This document shows, one piece after another, positions 10,373 through 22,857 of a stretch of DNA of 64,000 nt. Source of the stretch: Agrostemma githago (taxonomy: Eukaryota > Streptophyta > Magnoliopsida > Caryophyllales > Caryophyllaceae). The position numbers and the translations under genes are program-made. Numbering within the stretch: the stretch's first letter is position 1; each line of letters opens with the position of its first letter. The notes under the pieces are model-generated. The model saw only the letters and a program-made list of their open reading frames with translations. It did no database searches and was not told where the DNA came from. The stretch spans positions 13,362,557 through 13,426,556 of the forward strand of contig OY288256.1 in the NCBI GenBank assembly GCA_958450325.1. Reading direction: 5' to 3'.

Positions 10373-13300
10373 CATGAGAGTTACTGTTTAATAAAATGGT
10401 ACTTCATGCGTTTATTTAATATTTTAGGATCGCGGTACATTTGAATAAAAGATTCGTATTAAATATCTAACTCAAGTAAACATATTCAAAATAAAGTCAA
10501 TTTGAATCATATATTAAAAAAAAAATACAAGGTGCAATTCGGGATTGAGCTTTGTTAATATCATACATTTTTATTCAAGACAAAATAATTCGTCTTGAGT
10601 TTAAGACATGCCAAGTATCATTATAGTGATGAGTATTACCCTATTACACTCCACTCAACTACAGCGATGAGTATTTTCGTGTTTTTTTTACTTTTTCTAA
10701 TTATATAATTATATTTGATAATATTGTAGGAAATAAATTCACTGACCTAAGACAAGATGATACAAGGGAACCAGACCTCCAAATGACATTTAACCCACGA
10801 TCTCCCCTTTCGGACATAAGTAACAGAAGTCACTATGGTATTACACAAATTATTAGTTATTACAAGTTCTTTTAATTAGAATACGTTATATAAAACACAA
10901 ATATCATGGTTTGCGTAATTTTGAATAAAGTGGTTTATGTACAATATCTCTCTAAATATGCTATATGGAGTATAAGCTATGTTTTACAGACCCGCGGTTA
11001 GCAAGACACATGCGAAAAGCCGCAATTGTTCACAAGAGACATGGGTGCACTCCAAATACGAATTTGGCTGAGTCTTCATCTAATTCTATTGATATTCCTA
11101 CTGAGCCACCAGTAATACCTTATGTGTTATCGCCTCAACAATTGCAATCAAAAAACGCTAGGCAGAAAAGGAAACTTGCCTTACAAAAATCAAACGTCGG
11201 TACTCCCTTCAACACGAAGACATCTACCGGTACTCATACAACACAAGTGACCACAATTGAATCAGGTTATTTTTTGCACCCACTAAAACTAAGCATAGTA
11301 AATTAGTACATATATGCAGTGAAAACTCATATATGTTCTACATAATTGGCTCTACAGGAAGTAGTAGTTATTCAAACTGTTCGAGCCCAACTTCATCGGA
11401 CTATATCTCACGTATGATACCAGAGTTGGTCCATAATTTATGCTCTGCTTTTGAAGAGTCGACATCTCAAGGCCACAACCTTCTCCAATTACACGAAGAA
11501 GGTAATAATCAATTTCATGCGACCTTTAAATACATACATTACTATAAGACTATTTTTAATATTTGAAGATTGTCACCGTAAAATCCAATAAATCAATAAT
11601 TTTTCAGTTATAGAGGTATACTGGGATATCAGAGATCCAGAATACGAATGCGAAAAATGCAGGGCGTAGATGTGGTATGAAGAAAGACTACGAAAGGACA
11701 GGGGTACAAGATCGCCTAAGTTCAACTTATGTTGCTCGGACGGGAAAGTTGTGTTGCCGTACCTTCAACAGCCGCCGGAGCCGCTCATGTCTTTGTTAAA
11801 CGGGCAACATCCATCCAGTCAACATTTTCAGGATAACATCAGAGGTTACAACTCGGGGTTCGGTTTTACGTCAACAGGGGGCATAATCGACAATTCCGTA
11901 AACCAAAGTCGGGGGCCATACACATTCAGGATGGGAGGCCAAAATGTTCACCGAATCGGAAGCTTACTACCTGCGCCGAAACAACCCCCAAAATTTGCTC
12001 AACTATACATATATGACACAGATGAGGAGATACAAAATAGGAAAAGAGCTATCAGGTTTACCTCTAAAACTGTATTTCAAAGTATTTCATATCTATTTCC
12101 TAAATAATGAGTCTTTGTTAAAATACTAGAAATTGAAGATGTTATTTTCGTATTGTAATTTTAGCTCCAAGAGCCCAAGTCGGTTACGCGATTCCTTGAT
12201 ATCATCCCTGAAAGAAATGTTTGACGCCAACAACCCACTCGCCAAAATCTTTAGAACTGCAAGGGATCGATTGAATGTTAATCCAGAAAGCGAAATATGT
12301 ATTAGATTGGTGTCAAGGAGAGAGACGGATGGCAGGATTTACAATCGGCCTACAACTTCAGAGGTTGCCGCACTAATTTAGGGAGATATCGGACACACTA
12401 TGGAACCTAGAGATATAATCGTACAGAAGCACGATGGTGCGCTTCAGAGAATATCAGAGTTACATCCATCCTACATCCCTCTGCAGTACCCTCTTTTTTT
12501 CCCGTACGGTGAGGATGGGTATCGAAAGAATATACTTCATAGTGAGGCATCACTCAGTAAAAGTAACAGCAAAAAGCCACGAAACGAGGTAACTATGAGA
12601 GAGTGGCTTGCCTTTCGTATTCAAGATAGGCCGTTAAGCATAGAGTCTCCGACAATGATGTTAGGTAGAAGGTTATTTCAGCAGATTTGTGTCGATGGCT
12701 ACACTACGGTTGAATCATCGAGACTATCTTTTATAAAGCATAATCAACCGCTACTTCGTGCTGAAAAATATATCAATCTGGCTGATGCCGTTGATCGTGG
12801 TCAAACCGGCCCATCTACGGTCGGGAGTCGCATTATTGTTCCTTCGACGTTCACAGGTTCCAAATCATACATGACAGCCGGTTTCCAAGACACCATGAGT
12901 ATATGTCAATGGTGTGGGTACCCTGATCTCTTTATTACATTCACATGTAATCCTAAATGGCCTGAAATCATGCGATTAGTGAAAAGGAAAGGATTGAGGC
13001 CAGAGGACCGGCCTGATATACTCTGTCGAGTATTTAAGATCAAGCTAGATGAATTGATGAGAGACTTAAAAGACCGACAAATCTTCGGGAGAGTACGAGC
13101 AGGTTAGCATTTCCCGTCTTTTGCTCCAGTCTCCCTTTAAATACTTTTTTGCCTCTATGCTATCTATTCTTATTACATTATTTGTAAATTCCAGCTGTGT
13201 ACACTATTGAGTTCCAGAAGCGTGGACTTCCGCACGCTCATATATTAATTTTTCTGCACCGAGATGATAAGTTCCCGACGGTGGCAGACGTTGATAAGAT

Positions 13301-16300
13301 AATTTCAGCTGAGATACCGGATCCACGTGCTAACCCAGTTTTGTATGAGGCGGTGAAGGAGTACATGATGCACGGACCGTGTGGTGTTGCAAATCCAAAA
13401 TCACCATGTATGGTTAAGTCTAACTGCATCAGACATTTTCCAAAACAGTTTAACGAACAAACTACTGTTGACCACGACGGCTACCCCGTTTATCGCAGGA
13501 GAGACAACGGACTTACAGTGGAAAAAAATGGAGTCGCCCTTGACAATAGGTTTGTCGTCCCCTACAACTCAAGGGTTCTCACAAAATATGGCGCTCATAT
13601 AAATATCGAATGGTGTAATCAAGCAAGATCAATCAAGTATTTATTCAAGTACATAAATAAGGGGTTTGCGTGCAACGATGAAGTCGACTTATACATGCCG
13701 TAACGAGAAAGACCCAAATCAGATCGACGAGATAAAACGACTTTATGATTGTCGGTACGTTTCGGCATGCGAAGCAGTTTGGAGGATATTCTGTTTCGAT
13801 GTTCAATACCGATATCCTTCCGTCGAGAGATTGCGGTTTCATCTTCCTAACCAGCAAAACGTGGTGTTCGACGACGAAGATCCCATTGATGCCGTCCTAG
13901 ACAATCCAACAGTCGGTATGTCAAAATTTTTGGCATGGATGGACTGCAATCTCATGAACGATGAGGCGAGGCAGGTTATATATACCCAATTCCCAAAAAA
14001 ATTTGTATGGAAGAACGCACTTCGTGCTTGGTCCGAACGACAACAAGGTTTTTCAATCGGGAGGTTACAGCACGTGTCCCCCAATTGTGGAGAATTGTTC
14101 TTTATGCGAACCCTGCTGAATTACATCAAAGGACCGACATCTTATGAGGACTTGAGAACTGTTGATGGGATTGTATATCCTACATTCAGAGAAGCTTGCT
14201 ATGTTATGGGGTTGCTCGGGGACGATAAGGAGTATGTTGCTGCAATAGAAGAAGCCAGTCATTGGGGATCCGGGTGTTTTTTACGCAACATGTTTGTATC
14301 TTTACTGCTGCAAGGTACTATTGCGATGCCAAGTTTGGTGTGGGGTCAAACGTGGCATTTACTGTCAGATGACATACTCCACAGACAAAGGATTATTCTT
14401 CAAAATAGAGGTACGCCACCCTAATTCTCTCTATCGATGTAATTTTCTTTTGCAGTTATAATTTTAAAACAGGGTCTTCTAAATGACTGATGTCGCTCTA
14501 ATGCATCGTCATTTTCCATAGAACTACATCTATCCGACGAGGAATTGAAGAACTACGCACTAATTGATATTGAGGCTTCTCTACGAAGCAACGGTAATAG
14601 TTTAAGCAGATTTGAAGGTATGCCATTACCAGACACCTCTTATGTATCACATCATGTAAATCAGTTGGTTTTAGATGAAACATCGTACGATAAAGATGCA
14701 ATGCGAGGAGAGTATCTTACGCTCTTAGCTACAATGACTGAGGAGCAACAGTCAGTTTACAATGAGATCATTGATGCTGTGGAAGCCGGACGTGGTGGAG
14801 TTTTCTTTGTGTATGGATATGGTGGGACCGGGAAGACTTTTATTTGGAGAACATTATGTGCTTTTATTCGAAGTAAAGGAGAGATTGTCTTACCGGTGGC
14901 ATCAAGCGGATTTGCATCTATTTTGCTTCCTGGCGGCAGAACGGCTCATTCAAGATTTGGAATCCCGTTGAAATGTACGGAGACTTCTACGTGTTCAGGA
15001 ATCAAACCCGGTATAGATTTAACTGATCTTATAATGAAGACAAAGCTTATCATATGGGATGAGGCCCCAATGACACACAGGCATAGCTTCGAAGCTCTCG
15101 ATAGGAGTCTCCGAGATGTTATGAGGTTTGCTAGGGATGGAGATTCCAACAAGCCGTTTGGAGGTAAAGTAGTCGTGTTTGGGGGTGACTTTCGGCAAAT
15201 TCTTCCGGTTGTTCCGAAGGGCACTCGATCAGATATTGTGTTTGCATCCCTTTGTTCATCCGAGATATGGTCTTCATGTAAAGTTTTGAAACTTACAAAA
15301 AATATGCGCCTCCAAATTGGGGGCTCCATCTCCACCGTTCAAGAGATTAAAGAATTTTCCGAGTGGATTTTAAAAGTCGGGGATGGCCTAGCGGGAGGGG
15401 AGAATGATGGGGAAGTCGAGTTCGAGTTGCCTCATGACATTCTAATCACATATGAAACCGACCCAGTTAGGTCTATTGTAGAGAGCACTTACCCTTTCTT
15501 CCAAGACAACCATAAGGACCATCAATACCTGCAGGAACGTGCAATCCTTGCACCTACGCACGAGATGGTTGAGTCAATTAATGACTATATGTTGTCACTA
15601 ATCCCTGGCAAAGAGAAAGTTTACCTTAGTGTAGATGAGCTCAGCAAAGAGGAGGTGAATCCTGAGACCCGTCAAGCTAGCTCTACCGAATTCCTTAACT
15701 CAATTAAATGCTCGGGCCTTCCTAATCATAAATTACGGTTAAAGGTCGGAGCAATTATCATGTTACTTAGAAATATCGACCAATCACGTGGGTTATGTAA
15801 CGGCACACGATTATTGGTAACGAACTTAGGATCTCGCGCGATCAGGGGCACAGTGCTAACCGGAAAGAACAAGGGTGATAAAGTGCATCTTGCGCGGATT
15901 ACATTGAGCCCTTCTGACTTGAGCAAGTATCCTGTTCATTTTAAAAGGAGACAATTTCCGGTCACTGTCTGTTTCGCGATGACCATTAACAAATCTCAAG
16001 GTCAGTCACTCTCATATGTTGGCCTTTGTCTACCCAAACCGGTATTTACTCATGGTCAACTTTACGTTGCTATTTCTCGAGTGACAAATAAAAAAGGCTT
16101 GAAGGTTCTCATTTGTGGTGACGAAGGGCATGCACCGAATGTGACAACAAATGTAGTGTATAAAGAAATATTTCAAAAATTATGATGTATTATTATTATA
16201 ACTTAGTGTAAGACTGTTATATACATGTACGCATTTGTTTGCGATAATTAATGCACTACTTTTATATGTTCTCCTACGCGTGCATAATGTAAGCAGTTAG

Positions 16301-16348
16301 ATGTGAAGTCATGTAAATCATAAATCGTCGGTTGATCTTTAACAGCAG

Positions 16349-16380
16349 CCCGTGCATTTAATGCACGGGTTTAATACTAG
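16349..16380 (+). other. Helitron A 3' terminal hairpin and CTAG
   Basis: Arms CCCGTGCAT and ATGCACGGG with loop TTA are followed 7 bp later by CTAG; the next base is T. This is the rolling-circle transposition terminator of plant Helitrons. The other two Helitrons in the window share the CCCGTGC/GCACGGG stem core. Confidence 0.9.
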
Positions 16381-17079
16381 TTAATGTAAGAGTAATGACA
16401 ATGTGGTTGCGAAAATCACATAAAGATCCAACGGAGATTTTCGGCATCGAAATGATATTGGTGGATGAACATGTAAGTTAAAAGCTTATTTCACCAATTT
16501 TAATTACTGTATTTGTTATGTCATAGATATTAAATTAATAAAATATGGCTGAATCCTCTATATTACAACTTTTTTGGTAGGGCGATAAAATTCAAGCAAC
16601 CATTAACAAAAATCTCATCAAGTTATTTTATGAGCATCTTGAAGAAGGGGAAGTATACAAAATCAGAAAGTTTAGTACATCACCAAATGTTGGTACCGAA
16701 ATGGCAACAAATCACGAATGCCGAATTTGGCTAGAATACAGTTCAAGGATATTTGCAACCAACAACCCAAACATACCAACTAGGGTGTTTCAATTTACCA
16801 CTTTCAACACCATTGTGCAAGGAATTGTTCCAAAGGGATTATATATGGGTAACTACGTTTTCATACAAATATTATTTAGCACTAATTTAACTCTTTGAAT
16901 TATAGCAACTTAATGACTCCTATAAATGTAGATGTCATAGGGAAGCTTGAAGGGGTTAAACCTACCCAAATTTCCAAAAAGGGAATTTATTGGACAACAT
17001 TGACTATGAAGAACACTGAGTAAGATTAACATATTTTTCCCATAAAATATAAAATCAAATTTATTATATGCATTAGGTA

Positions 17080-17080
<1 letters not shown>

Positions 17081-17106
<26 letters not shown>
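17081..17106. repeat. (TA)n microsatellite
   Basis: Short TA run in an intron of RPA1-like gene 3. Confidence 0.85.
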
Positions 17107-17110
<4 letters not shown>

Positions 17111-18075
17111 TATACACTCACATTTCTTTTAGGGGAGAATACTTGCAATGTTTCATTTTCGGTCCATATGTGGATGAAGTGAGTCAAATTGCATCAAGTT
17201 ACAAAGACATCAACAAACCAACGATTGTCATGATGCACGTTTTAACAAATGAATGGAAAGGTATGTCCTTTAGAATATTAAGAAAATAACATTTAGATCT
17301 AAATAAAGAGTGTATTGTGGTAGGGAAAATTATTTACTAACATTTACAACCAGATGAGTTTTGCATTACTACCACAAGAGGAGCCACTAAAATTTTGGTC
17401 GATCCTGACATTGATGTTGTTCATGAATTCAACAAAAAGTAAGTGCTTTGTTACCACAACATAAATATTTTATAATGATTAATTAGTTCGACAATGGATC
17501 ATTCTTTTAGATTCAAAGTGTATTTATCTTTGTTTAGTATAACAAATATCTTAAATTCTCTTTAAGTATGCCACAACTACCTGGAAATCACATTGGAATG
17601 GAAGACACAATTTCAAACAATAATGACATCTTAGATGGAGCAAAAATCAAAACATTATAAGAAATTAAGGCTGCACAGACTGCTGGAACGTTTGTAACGG
17701 TCGCACTTTTTGAAGAGTTAGACACAACACACTCATGGTACTATAATTCTTGCGCCGAATGTCGGTCAAAAATATATCAAAAAGAAGACGAATTATGGTA
17801 CTGCGAAAAAGAAGCCAGTAATTGCAGCCTAAAGGGTGTTGGAATGTCAGCCCCTATTCCAAGGTACTTACTAACATTTAACAATTATTATTGTCATAAT
17901 ATTGGCAAAAAAAAGCTACATAAATTTCTAATGTAATGTAATTAACAATTGCAGATTTCAAGTCAAATTTTACGTTTCGTACGAGAAGGGAAGTATGTGC
18001 GAATTTGTGTTTTGGGACAAAGTGATGAGTGACTTACTAGGGAAATCGGCGGCAACAATGTTAGCAGAACAAGAG

Positions 18076-18847
18076 GTATCACGAAATAATAATAAACTAC
18101 ATTATTTGTTATAGAATGAAATTAATATTTGTTATAGAATTAAAATATGCTTATGCATCACCTTAATCATCGTAAGATCGTCATTAATTCAGGAAAGTAA
18201 TACATTAATTAATTGTTATTTTAATTTAGTGATTAAAAGTATACTAAATATTTACTTAATTAAATTTGCACACCCAAGAAGAAGAATGATTATTATAATT
18301 AATTTGATGGAGTTATTTGTTTATTTACATTGAAATAATAATTATAATAATTTTGGTGTGTCAAGGATTCCATGTATACGTGAACGGTTATTGTTTTATA
18401 CGGAAGTTTTTAAAATGTTGTTCGGTGTCCAGACCCCATGCAACGTATGTACAAGTTAGTATTCTTTCATATGATGGCTTGACATACATAATCATTCTTT
18501 AATTATTTATTTATTCATCATCAATGCAAAGCAACATAATAACATTCCTGATGGAAATATAGTCGAAAATAGGTTTCACGTTAGATTATTTATCAAGATC
18601 ATCATTAATTCACGAAATAATAATAAATACATTATTTGTAATAGAATGAAATTAATATTAAACTACATTATTTGTTATAGAATGAAATTATAGAATTAAA
18701 ATATGCTTATGCATCACCTTAATCATAACATGACATTTGCACATTGTAGACTACATTATTTGTTATAAAATGAAATTAATATTTGTTATAGAATTAAAAT
18801 ATGCTTATGCATCACCTTAATCATAACATGACATTTGCACATTGTAG
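18076..18847 (+). repeat. Intron with duplicated blocks and repeated 3' splice site
   Basis: The block AAAATATGCTTATGCATCAC plus flanks occurs near 18,140, 18,698 and 18,797. The last two copies each end in the same TTTGCACATTGTAG acceptor (ending 18747 and 18847). The words TCATTAATTCA(G/C)GAAA flank the intervening stretch of about 400 bp. This looks like an insertion followed by local duplication of the intron end. Confidence 0.6.
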
Positions 18848-19387
18848 GACGGAGACACTTTACCGCCAAAGGACCTAGCATCATTCATCGAAAAGGAATA
18901 TGTCGTCAAAGTAAGGGTCACAGAAAAATATAACATTGCAAAGAACTCGCAAAGTTATGGTGTGATAAAATTGTCAAATGATGAGAAAATTATCTCAAGG
19001 TGGAAACAAATGGCCAACAAGGAGGTTAGCTTTCAACCAAATTAATAGCCTATCAATTCTTACGATTTTCTAATACTTGATTCTTATAATGTTTAACAAA
19101 AAATCAGGAAAATTATTCTGCGTCAATGTCGGTTGATGAATCATACAAGATTGAAGAATCTACGGTGGTAAGACAATCTAACATATAACATTGAAAACTA
19201 ATTTTCGATTGATAAATGCTACTTATAAAACATATTATTATAGGTTGAAAAGACTGAAATGGTTGAAGAAGGATCATCCCACACATCATGCAATATTACT
19301 CCAAGTAAGCGATCAACCACCAACAACATTGAAGCATCAGCAATGAAAGTGTTGAAGATTAAAAAGGAAAAGATTGATCAAATATGA

Positions 19388-20146
19388 TTGCCTAGCTTTG
19401 TTAAAGCCATTTCAGTGATTGACCGTATAATTTTTTTTTTTAAAGTTGTGTTGGGATCAAACTCTTTTCATGTTTTGTTATTTCTCTAGGTTGTGGTGGT
19501 ATCAGACTCTTACGGATTTACTACTTCTATATTTCAGTATTTGTATTTACTACTTCTATATTTCAGTATTTGTGGTGACAGTAGTCACTCTTATTTTAGG
19601 GGAAGCAATTTCAGTAATTTCAGTAATACGTTATCCTACAGATTAGCTACTTAAAATTAATAAGATAACATCATAGAAAAGGACAATTTAAAATTGATTG
19701 TTAATAAATAAACAATTATGAAATAACATTTTTTCAAGAATCATAATTCCGAAAACCTGATTGTTAATAGATAATTTCAAACACAACAAATCTGATTTTC
19801 AATTCAGGAAGTACTGCAAAGACAGATTTATACTGTGTACAATATGACATATTGGCTATGAAATCAAGATTAATGAAGGTGTAACTAATAATTATATTGT
19901 ATAATATTTCACATTTAAAATTCTTACCATAATAATTCACAAACAAGTAAATTATTTTCAATTGTCGGCATCCAATCATTTCAATAACATAATCAGTGTT
20001 ATAGTTATCATGGAGAGCAGTTTATAAGGTAGTTGAAAGTTTAACACAATGACAGATGATTTAACTTCTACTCATAAACCACAAGAAAAGAAAACAGGAA
20101 TTCACAAATGACAATAAAATCTTAGAAAAAATCAAAACGACTAACA
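19388..20146. other. Downstream flank of RPA1-like gene 3 and promoter of Rep/helicase gene B
   Basis: AT-rich and without any recognisable gene. A small direct repeat (CTACTTCTATATTTCAGTATTTG, about 19,520 and 19,550) lies in the 3' flank. Near 20,030 there is GTTTATAAGGTAGTT, which on the minus strand reads AACTACCTTATAAAC and resembles the AACTACCTAT words at the other promoters. Confidence 0.35.
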
Positions 20147-20559
20147 ATGGTGAAAGAAAAGAAGTCAGATTCAACAAAGAAGAACACTAAACAAACAAGC
20201 CGCAATCAAAATAGTAAGTCTTTTAACATTTACAGATTATTATTTTTTGGTTTACATTTTCACTTCTTTATTTATTACTAAAAAATAACCAAAAAATAAC
20301 CACAACTTCGTGCATACAAACTTCCATGAAATTTGGGGAAAAATAATTTGAGTAGTTTATAGGGTAGAAATGTACGATAAACAAAATTTCCGAATTGAAA
20401 TTGATAAAAATCATAAAAACTATGGAAGACTGAATAATATGAACAATAAAAAAAAGTCAAGACCAAAAAACCGAACGGATTTTTTTAAAATTAAGCAAAG
20501 AAATTAAACTAATTATAAAAATCAACACCGGATTTTTCTTTTCAGAAAACAAATTAAGA

Positions 20560-21000
20560 GCGGATATAGATGGCGTTTAGACCGGTTCTTTCTAGCATGC
20601 CAAAAAAATTACACTAATGCAGATCGGATTTGGACCGTGTCGAGACCGACTAGAAACCTGATTTTTTTTCTACAAAAAAAAACAGAAAAAAATTTAAATT
20701 TTTCAAGCAAAGCAAAAAAAATCAACTAATCATAGAAATTAAGACCTGATTTTTCTTAAAAAAATCATAAAGATCGAAAATGAACCGTGTTTTTCTAAAA
20801 TGTCCAAAAAATTGCACTAATGAAAACCCGATTTGGACCGTGTCAACCGACGACGGGCCTGAATTTTTGGTGAAAAAAACAGAATAAAAAAAACGTTTAA
20901 AATTCCATTTTTTAAAACAAAGGAAAAAAATTTAACTAATTAAACAAATCAATTGATGAAGATCAAGTTGTTTCTTGGCATCTAGACAGGCTACGGGACG

Positions 21001-21070
<70 letters not shown>

Positions 21071-21260
21071 AATTAATTAAACCACAAGAAACGGATGCAA
21101 ATCGATTTTTTAAAAGAAAGCAAAAAATTCAACTGATTAATCTAATCAAGATCTGATTTTTCTTTAAAAAGAACTCACAAGGACCTGGATTTTTCTTACA
21201 TGGAAAAACAAATTGCACTGGTGAAGACAGAATTTGGACCGCGGACGGCATGGAAATGTG
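20560..21260. repeat. Degenerate intron repeat with GATTTGGACCGTGTCGAGAC
   Basis: Units of roughly 200-400 bp each contain AAAAAATT(A/G)CACTAATG then GATTTGGACCG (near 20,610, 20,815 and 21,215). They share ACCGTGTCGAGAC with the minisatellite in intron 1 of gene A. A long (TA)n interrupts the third unit. Confidence 0.5.
21006..21068. repeat. (TA)n microsatellite, about 62 bp
   Basis: The longest TA run in the window, inside intron 1 of Rep/helicase gene B. Confidence 0.95.
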
Positions 21261-21724
21261 TAAATGGATTGATTTTGGGAGATTGGGAGGCAATGGCTTG
21301 GAGCTGGAAGAAATAAAAGAGTAGATGTTGACAAGAGTTTACGGAAGGTTTATTGGGGATGGATGAAAATGAGGGCTAGAACGAGGTTTTTATAGGGTGG
21401 GTGGGTTAGGGTTTTTCATTTGGTTCACACTGAAATAAACCATATCGGCGGCCCAAATTTGGATTGAGCTGGGAAACTTTTCGAGACAGTGTTGGACTGT
21501 TAGCCTATTTTTTGTTTTCAAGTTCGATTATCATTCAATGGATACAATATAGACTGCTCTATTTAATAAATACTTGAAACATTAAAAAAAGAAAAGGTAA
21601 TAGACGAAAAAAAAGGGTAACCATGTTGATATTTAAAAAAAATATGACATTGTGTATAGTAATGTACGTAGTTGTGTATGGTGTAATATTTTTGACCGTT
21701 TATTTATCATATTATTCATTGATA

Positions 21725-21970
21725 GAACTAGACCGGGCAAAAACTAAAAGGGTCCAAAAACCCAATCCAAAATCGTCCGTGAGAAACCCTGAAAAAATAT
21801 GTCCGAACATGACCGAAACCCGAAAGTGAACTGACCCGATAATAACCTGATATTTTGGGTCACAACCCAACTGAAACCCGTATAAAACCCATATTTTCCG
21901 AACCCAAAATACACCGGACCCGTATTTTAACCAATCTCGAAACCCAACCGCCTGAACCGTTCGACATGCC
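21725..21970. repeat. AACCCGA/AAACCC-rich low-complexity stretch
   Basis: Repeated AACCC, AACCCGA and ACCCGTAT words without a fixed period. A shorter similar stretch occurs near 9,735-9,765 in intron 1 of gene A. Origin unknown. Confidence 0.5.
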
Positions 21971-22273
21971 TAGATACAACTAATTATTATATACAACTAA
22001 TGTTTATATATTACTATTCAAATTTAATAAATAAAAACATATTATTTGATATATTTTTTGGACTTAAAAAAGGATAAAAGGAATAGTCCTTCGTAGCTAT
22101 TTATAGCCCACAACTCTTTTTACAGGTCTAATTGTTAGTCTTTAAGATATTATGCTATGATACAATCATACAAATTATGTTAATTACATTACTTAGTGAA
22201 TCGTGAAGCAAATTATGTTACTTAATATGACATAATCTATGTTCTGAATTTGTAACTCTATCAATTTATATTA

Positions 22274-22746
22274 GGGTTATTTCATGACAATAATACCAAC
22301 TATAAGGGGGCTTCTTAAAATAATCCCAACTATACGTAATCTCATTATAATACGAACTATGCATTCATTCATCTCATTTCGCTATGGACAAAATTATGAC
22401 CTGCTATTACCGGTAATAGTGACCGGTTGTGACTTTCTAGGGTCCTTGAGTGTTCCGTCGTCGTTCATAAAAGTCAAAACAACAAAAAAATTAAATCATT
22501 TTTTTCATGGCTTCTATAATACTAACCGGGAAAAAAAATGTAAGATGAAATTTGGAAAGATTCAAAAAAAAACATAACAAATAGTCGAAACTGAAGATGA
22601 AGGTTCAACCAGTTTTCCAGGTAACCGATCACCTATATCAATGAGAGATTAATGAAAGCATAGTTTATATTAAAACGAGATTACGTATAGTTGGGATTAA
22701 TCTAAGAAGCCCCCTTATAGTTGGTATTATTGTCATGAAATAACCC
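22274..22746. mobile_element. Mutator-type MITE (473 bp) with 9-bp target duplication
   Basis: Terminal inverted repeats start GGGTTATTTCATGACAATAA, are identical for the first 44 bp, and stay alignable for about 90 bp. A perfect 9-bp duplication TTTATATTA flanks the element (22265-22273 and 22747-22755). Long inverted repeats plus a 9-bp duplication are the signature of Mutator-like elements. There is no transposase, so it is non-autonomous. It lies in intron 1 of Rep/helicase gene B, 47 bp before exon 2. Confidence 0.9.
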
Positions 22747-22857
22747 TTTATATTAAGTAGTTGATATTTATATTTATAGCTTATCTTTTGTAGACTCTCA
22801 ATTATCAAGAGAATGTCGTAAAATTCTCTTGGTAGAGAGCAAAGAAAAACGTTCTTC

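Larger units (their letters stand above)
6853..16185 (+). pseudogene. Helitron Rep/helicase (HUH-Y2 Rep + PIF1-like helicase), inactivated
   Basis: The intact form nicks DNA with a Y2 HUH endonuclease and unwinds it with an SF1B helicase. Exons: 6853-6916, 10730-10837, 10990-11265, 11358-11501, 11608-12055, 12165-13102, 13195-14410, 14522-16185. Phases agree at every junction, including the 3.8-kb first intron. The HUH motif HAH is at 13233-13241 and the Y2 pair, in KYLFKY, at 13638-13652. Walker A GYGGTGKTF is near 14,820, Walker B IIWDEAPM near 15,050, and the C-terminal helicase motif TINKSQGQSL near 15,990. Defects: TAG at 11667-11669 (Gln in the sister gene), TAG at 12379-12381 (Glu in the sister), and a net 2-base loss near 13,660-13,680 just after the Y2 motif. 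Exons 5 and 6 are 448 and 938 bp, identical in length to gene B. Exon 1 (MGKKKN..., Lys-rich) is inferred from matching phase and its counterpart in gene B. Confidence 0.82.
6853..16380 (+). mobile_element. Helitron A (5' end unresolved; 3' end at 16380)
   Basis: The element is defined by a Rep/helicase gene and a canonical 3' terminus: a hairpin with 9-bp arms CCCGTGCAT/ATGCACGGG (16349-16369), then TTTAATA and CTAG (16377-16380), followed by a T as expected for A^T insertion. The 5' end was not identified. The start given is the first exon of the Rep/helicase gene, and the element may extend left to include the RPA1-like genes. It is non-autonomous now because its transposase gene is broken. 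Confidence 0.75.
16381..19387 (+). pseudogene. RPA1-like gene 3, 5'-truncated with one in-frame stop
   Basis: Exons: (16381)-16472, 16581-16848, 16932-17019, 17133-17260, 17354-17438, 17567-17863, 17955-18075, 18848-19024, 19108-19167, 19244-19387. The first exon begins in mid-domain: the first codons after the Helitron A CTAG read NVRVMTMW, the middle of OB fold 1 (compare RIVRKW in gene 1). Exon 2 is 268 bp as in its paralogues. The intron at gene 1 position 1353-1442 is lost here, and the fused exon carries TAA at 17658-17660. Downstream the zinc-ribbon OB fold is well kept (NSCAEC, then YCEKEASNC, spacing 6 and not 4) and the tail is basic. An internal ATG at 16396 could start a shorter product, but the TAA would still cut off the C-terminal fold. 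Confidence 0.75.

Noticed and set aside
20278..20466. Small membrane-protein-like frames in AT-rich introns and spacers (also near 7,519-7,961 and 2,774-3,001)
   Set aside because: Phe/Leu-rich translations of AT-rich or minisatellite DNA, with no splice logic or family similarity.
21541..21600. Possible 5' terminus of Helitron B (TCTATTTAATAAATACTTG)
   Set aside because: It resembles some plant Helitron 5' ends, but no second copy of this end is available in the window for comparison, and exon 1 of the gene lies upstream of it.
22284..22577. 97-codon open frame
   Set aside because: It lies within the Mutator-type MITE inverted repeat and has no coding character.
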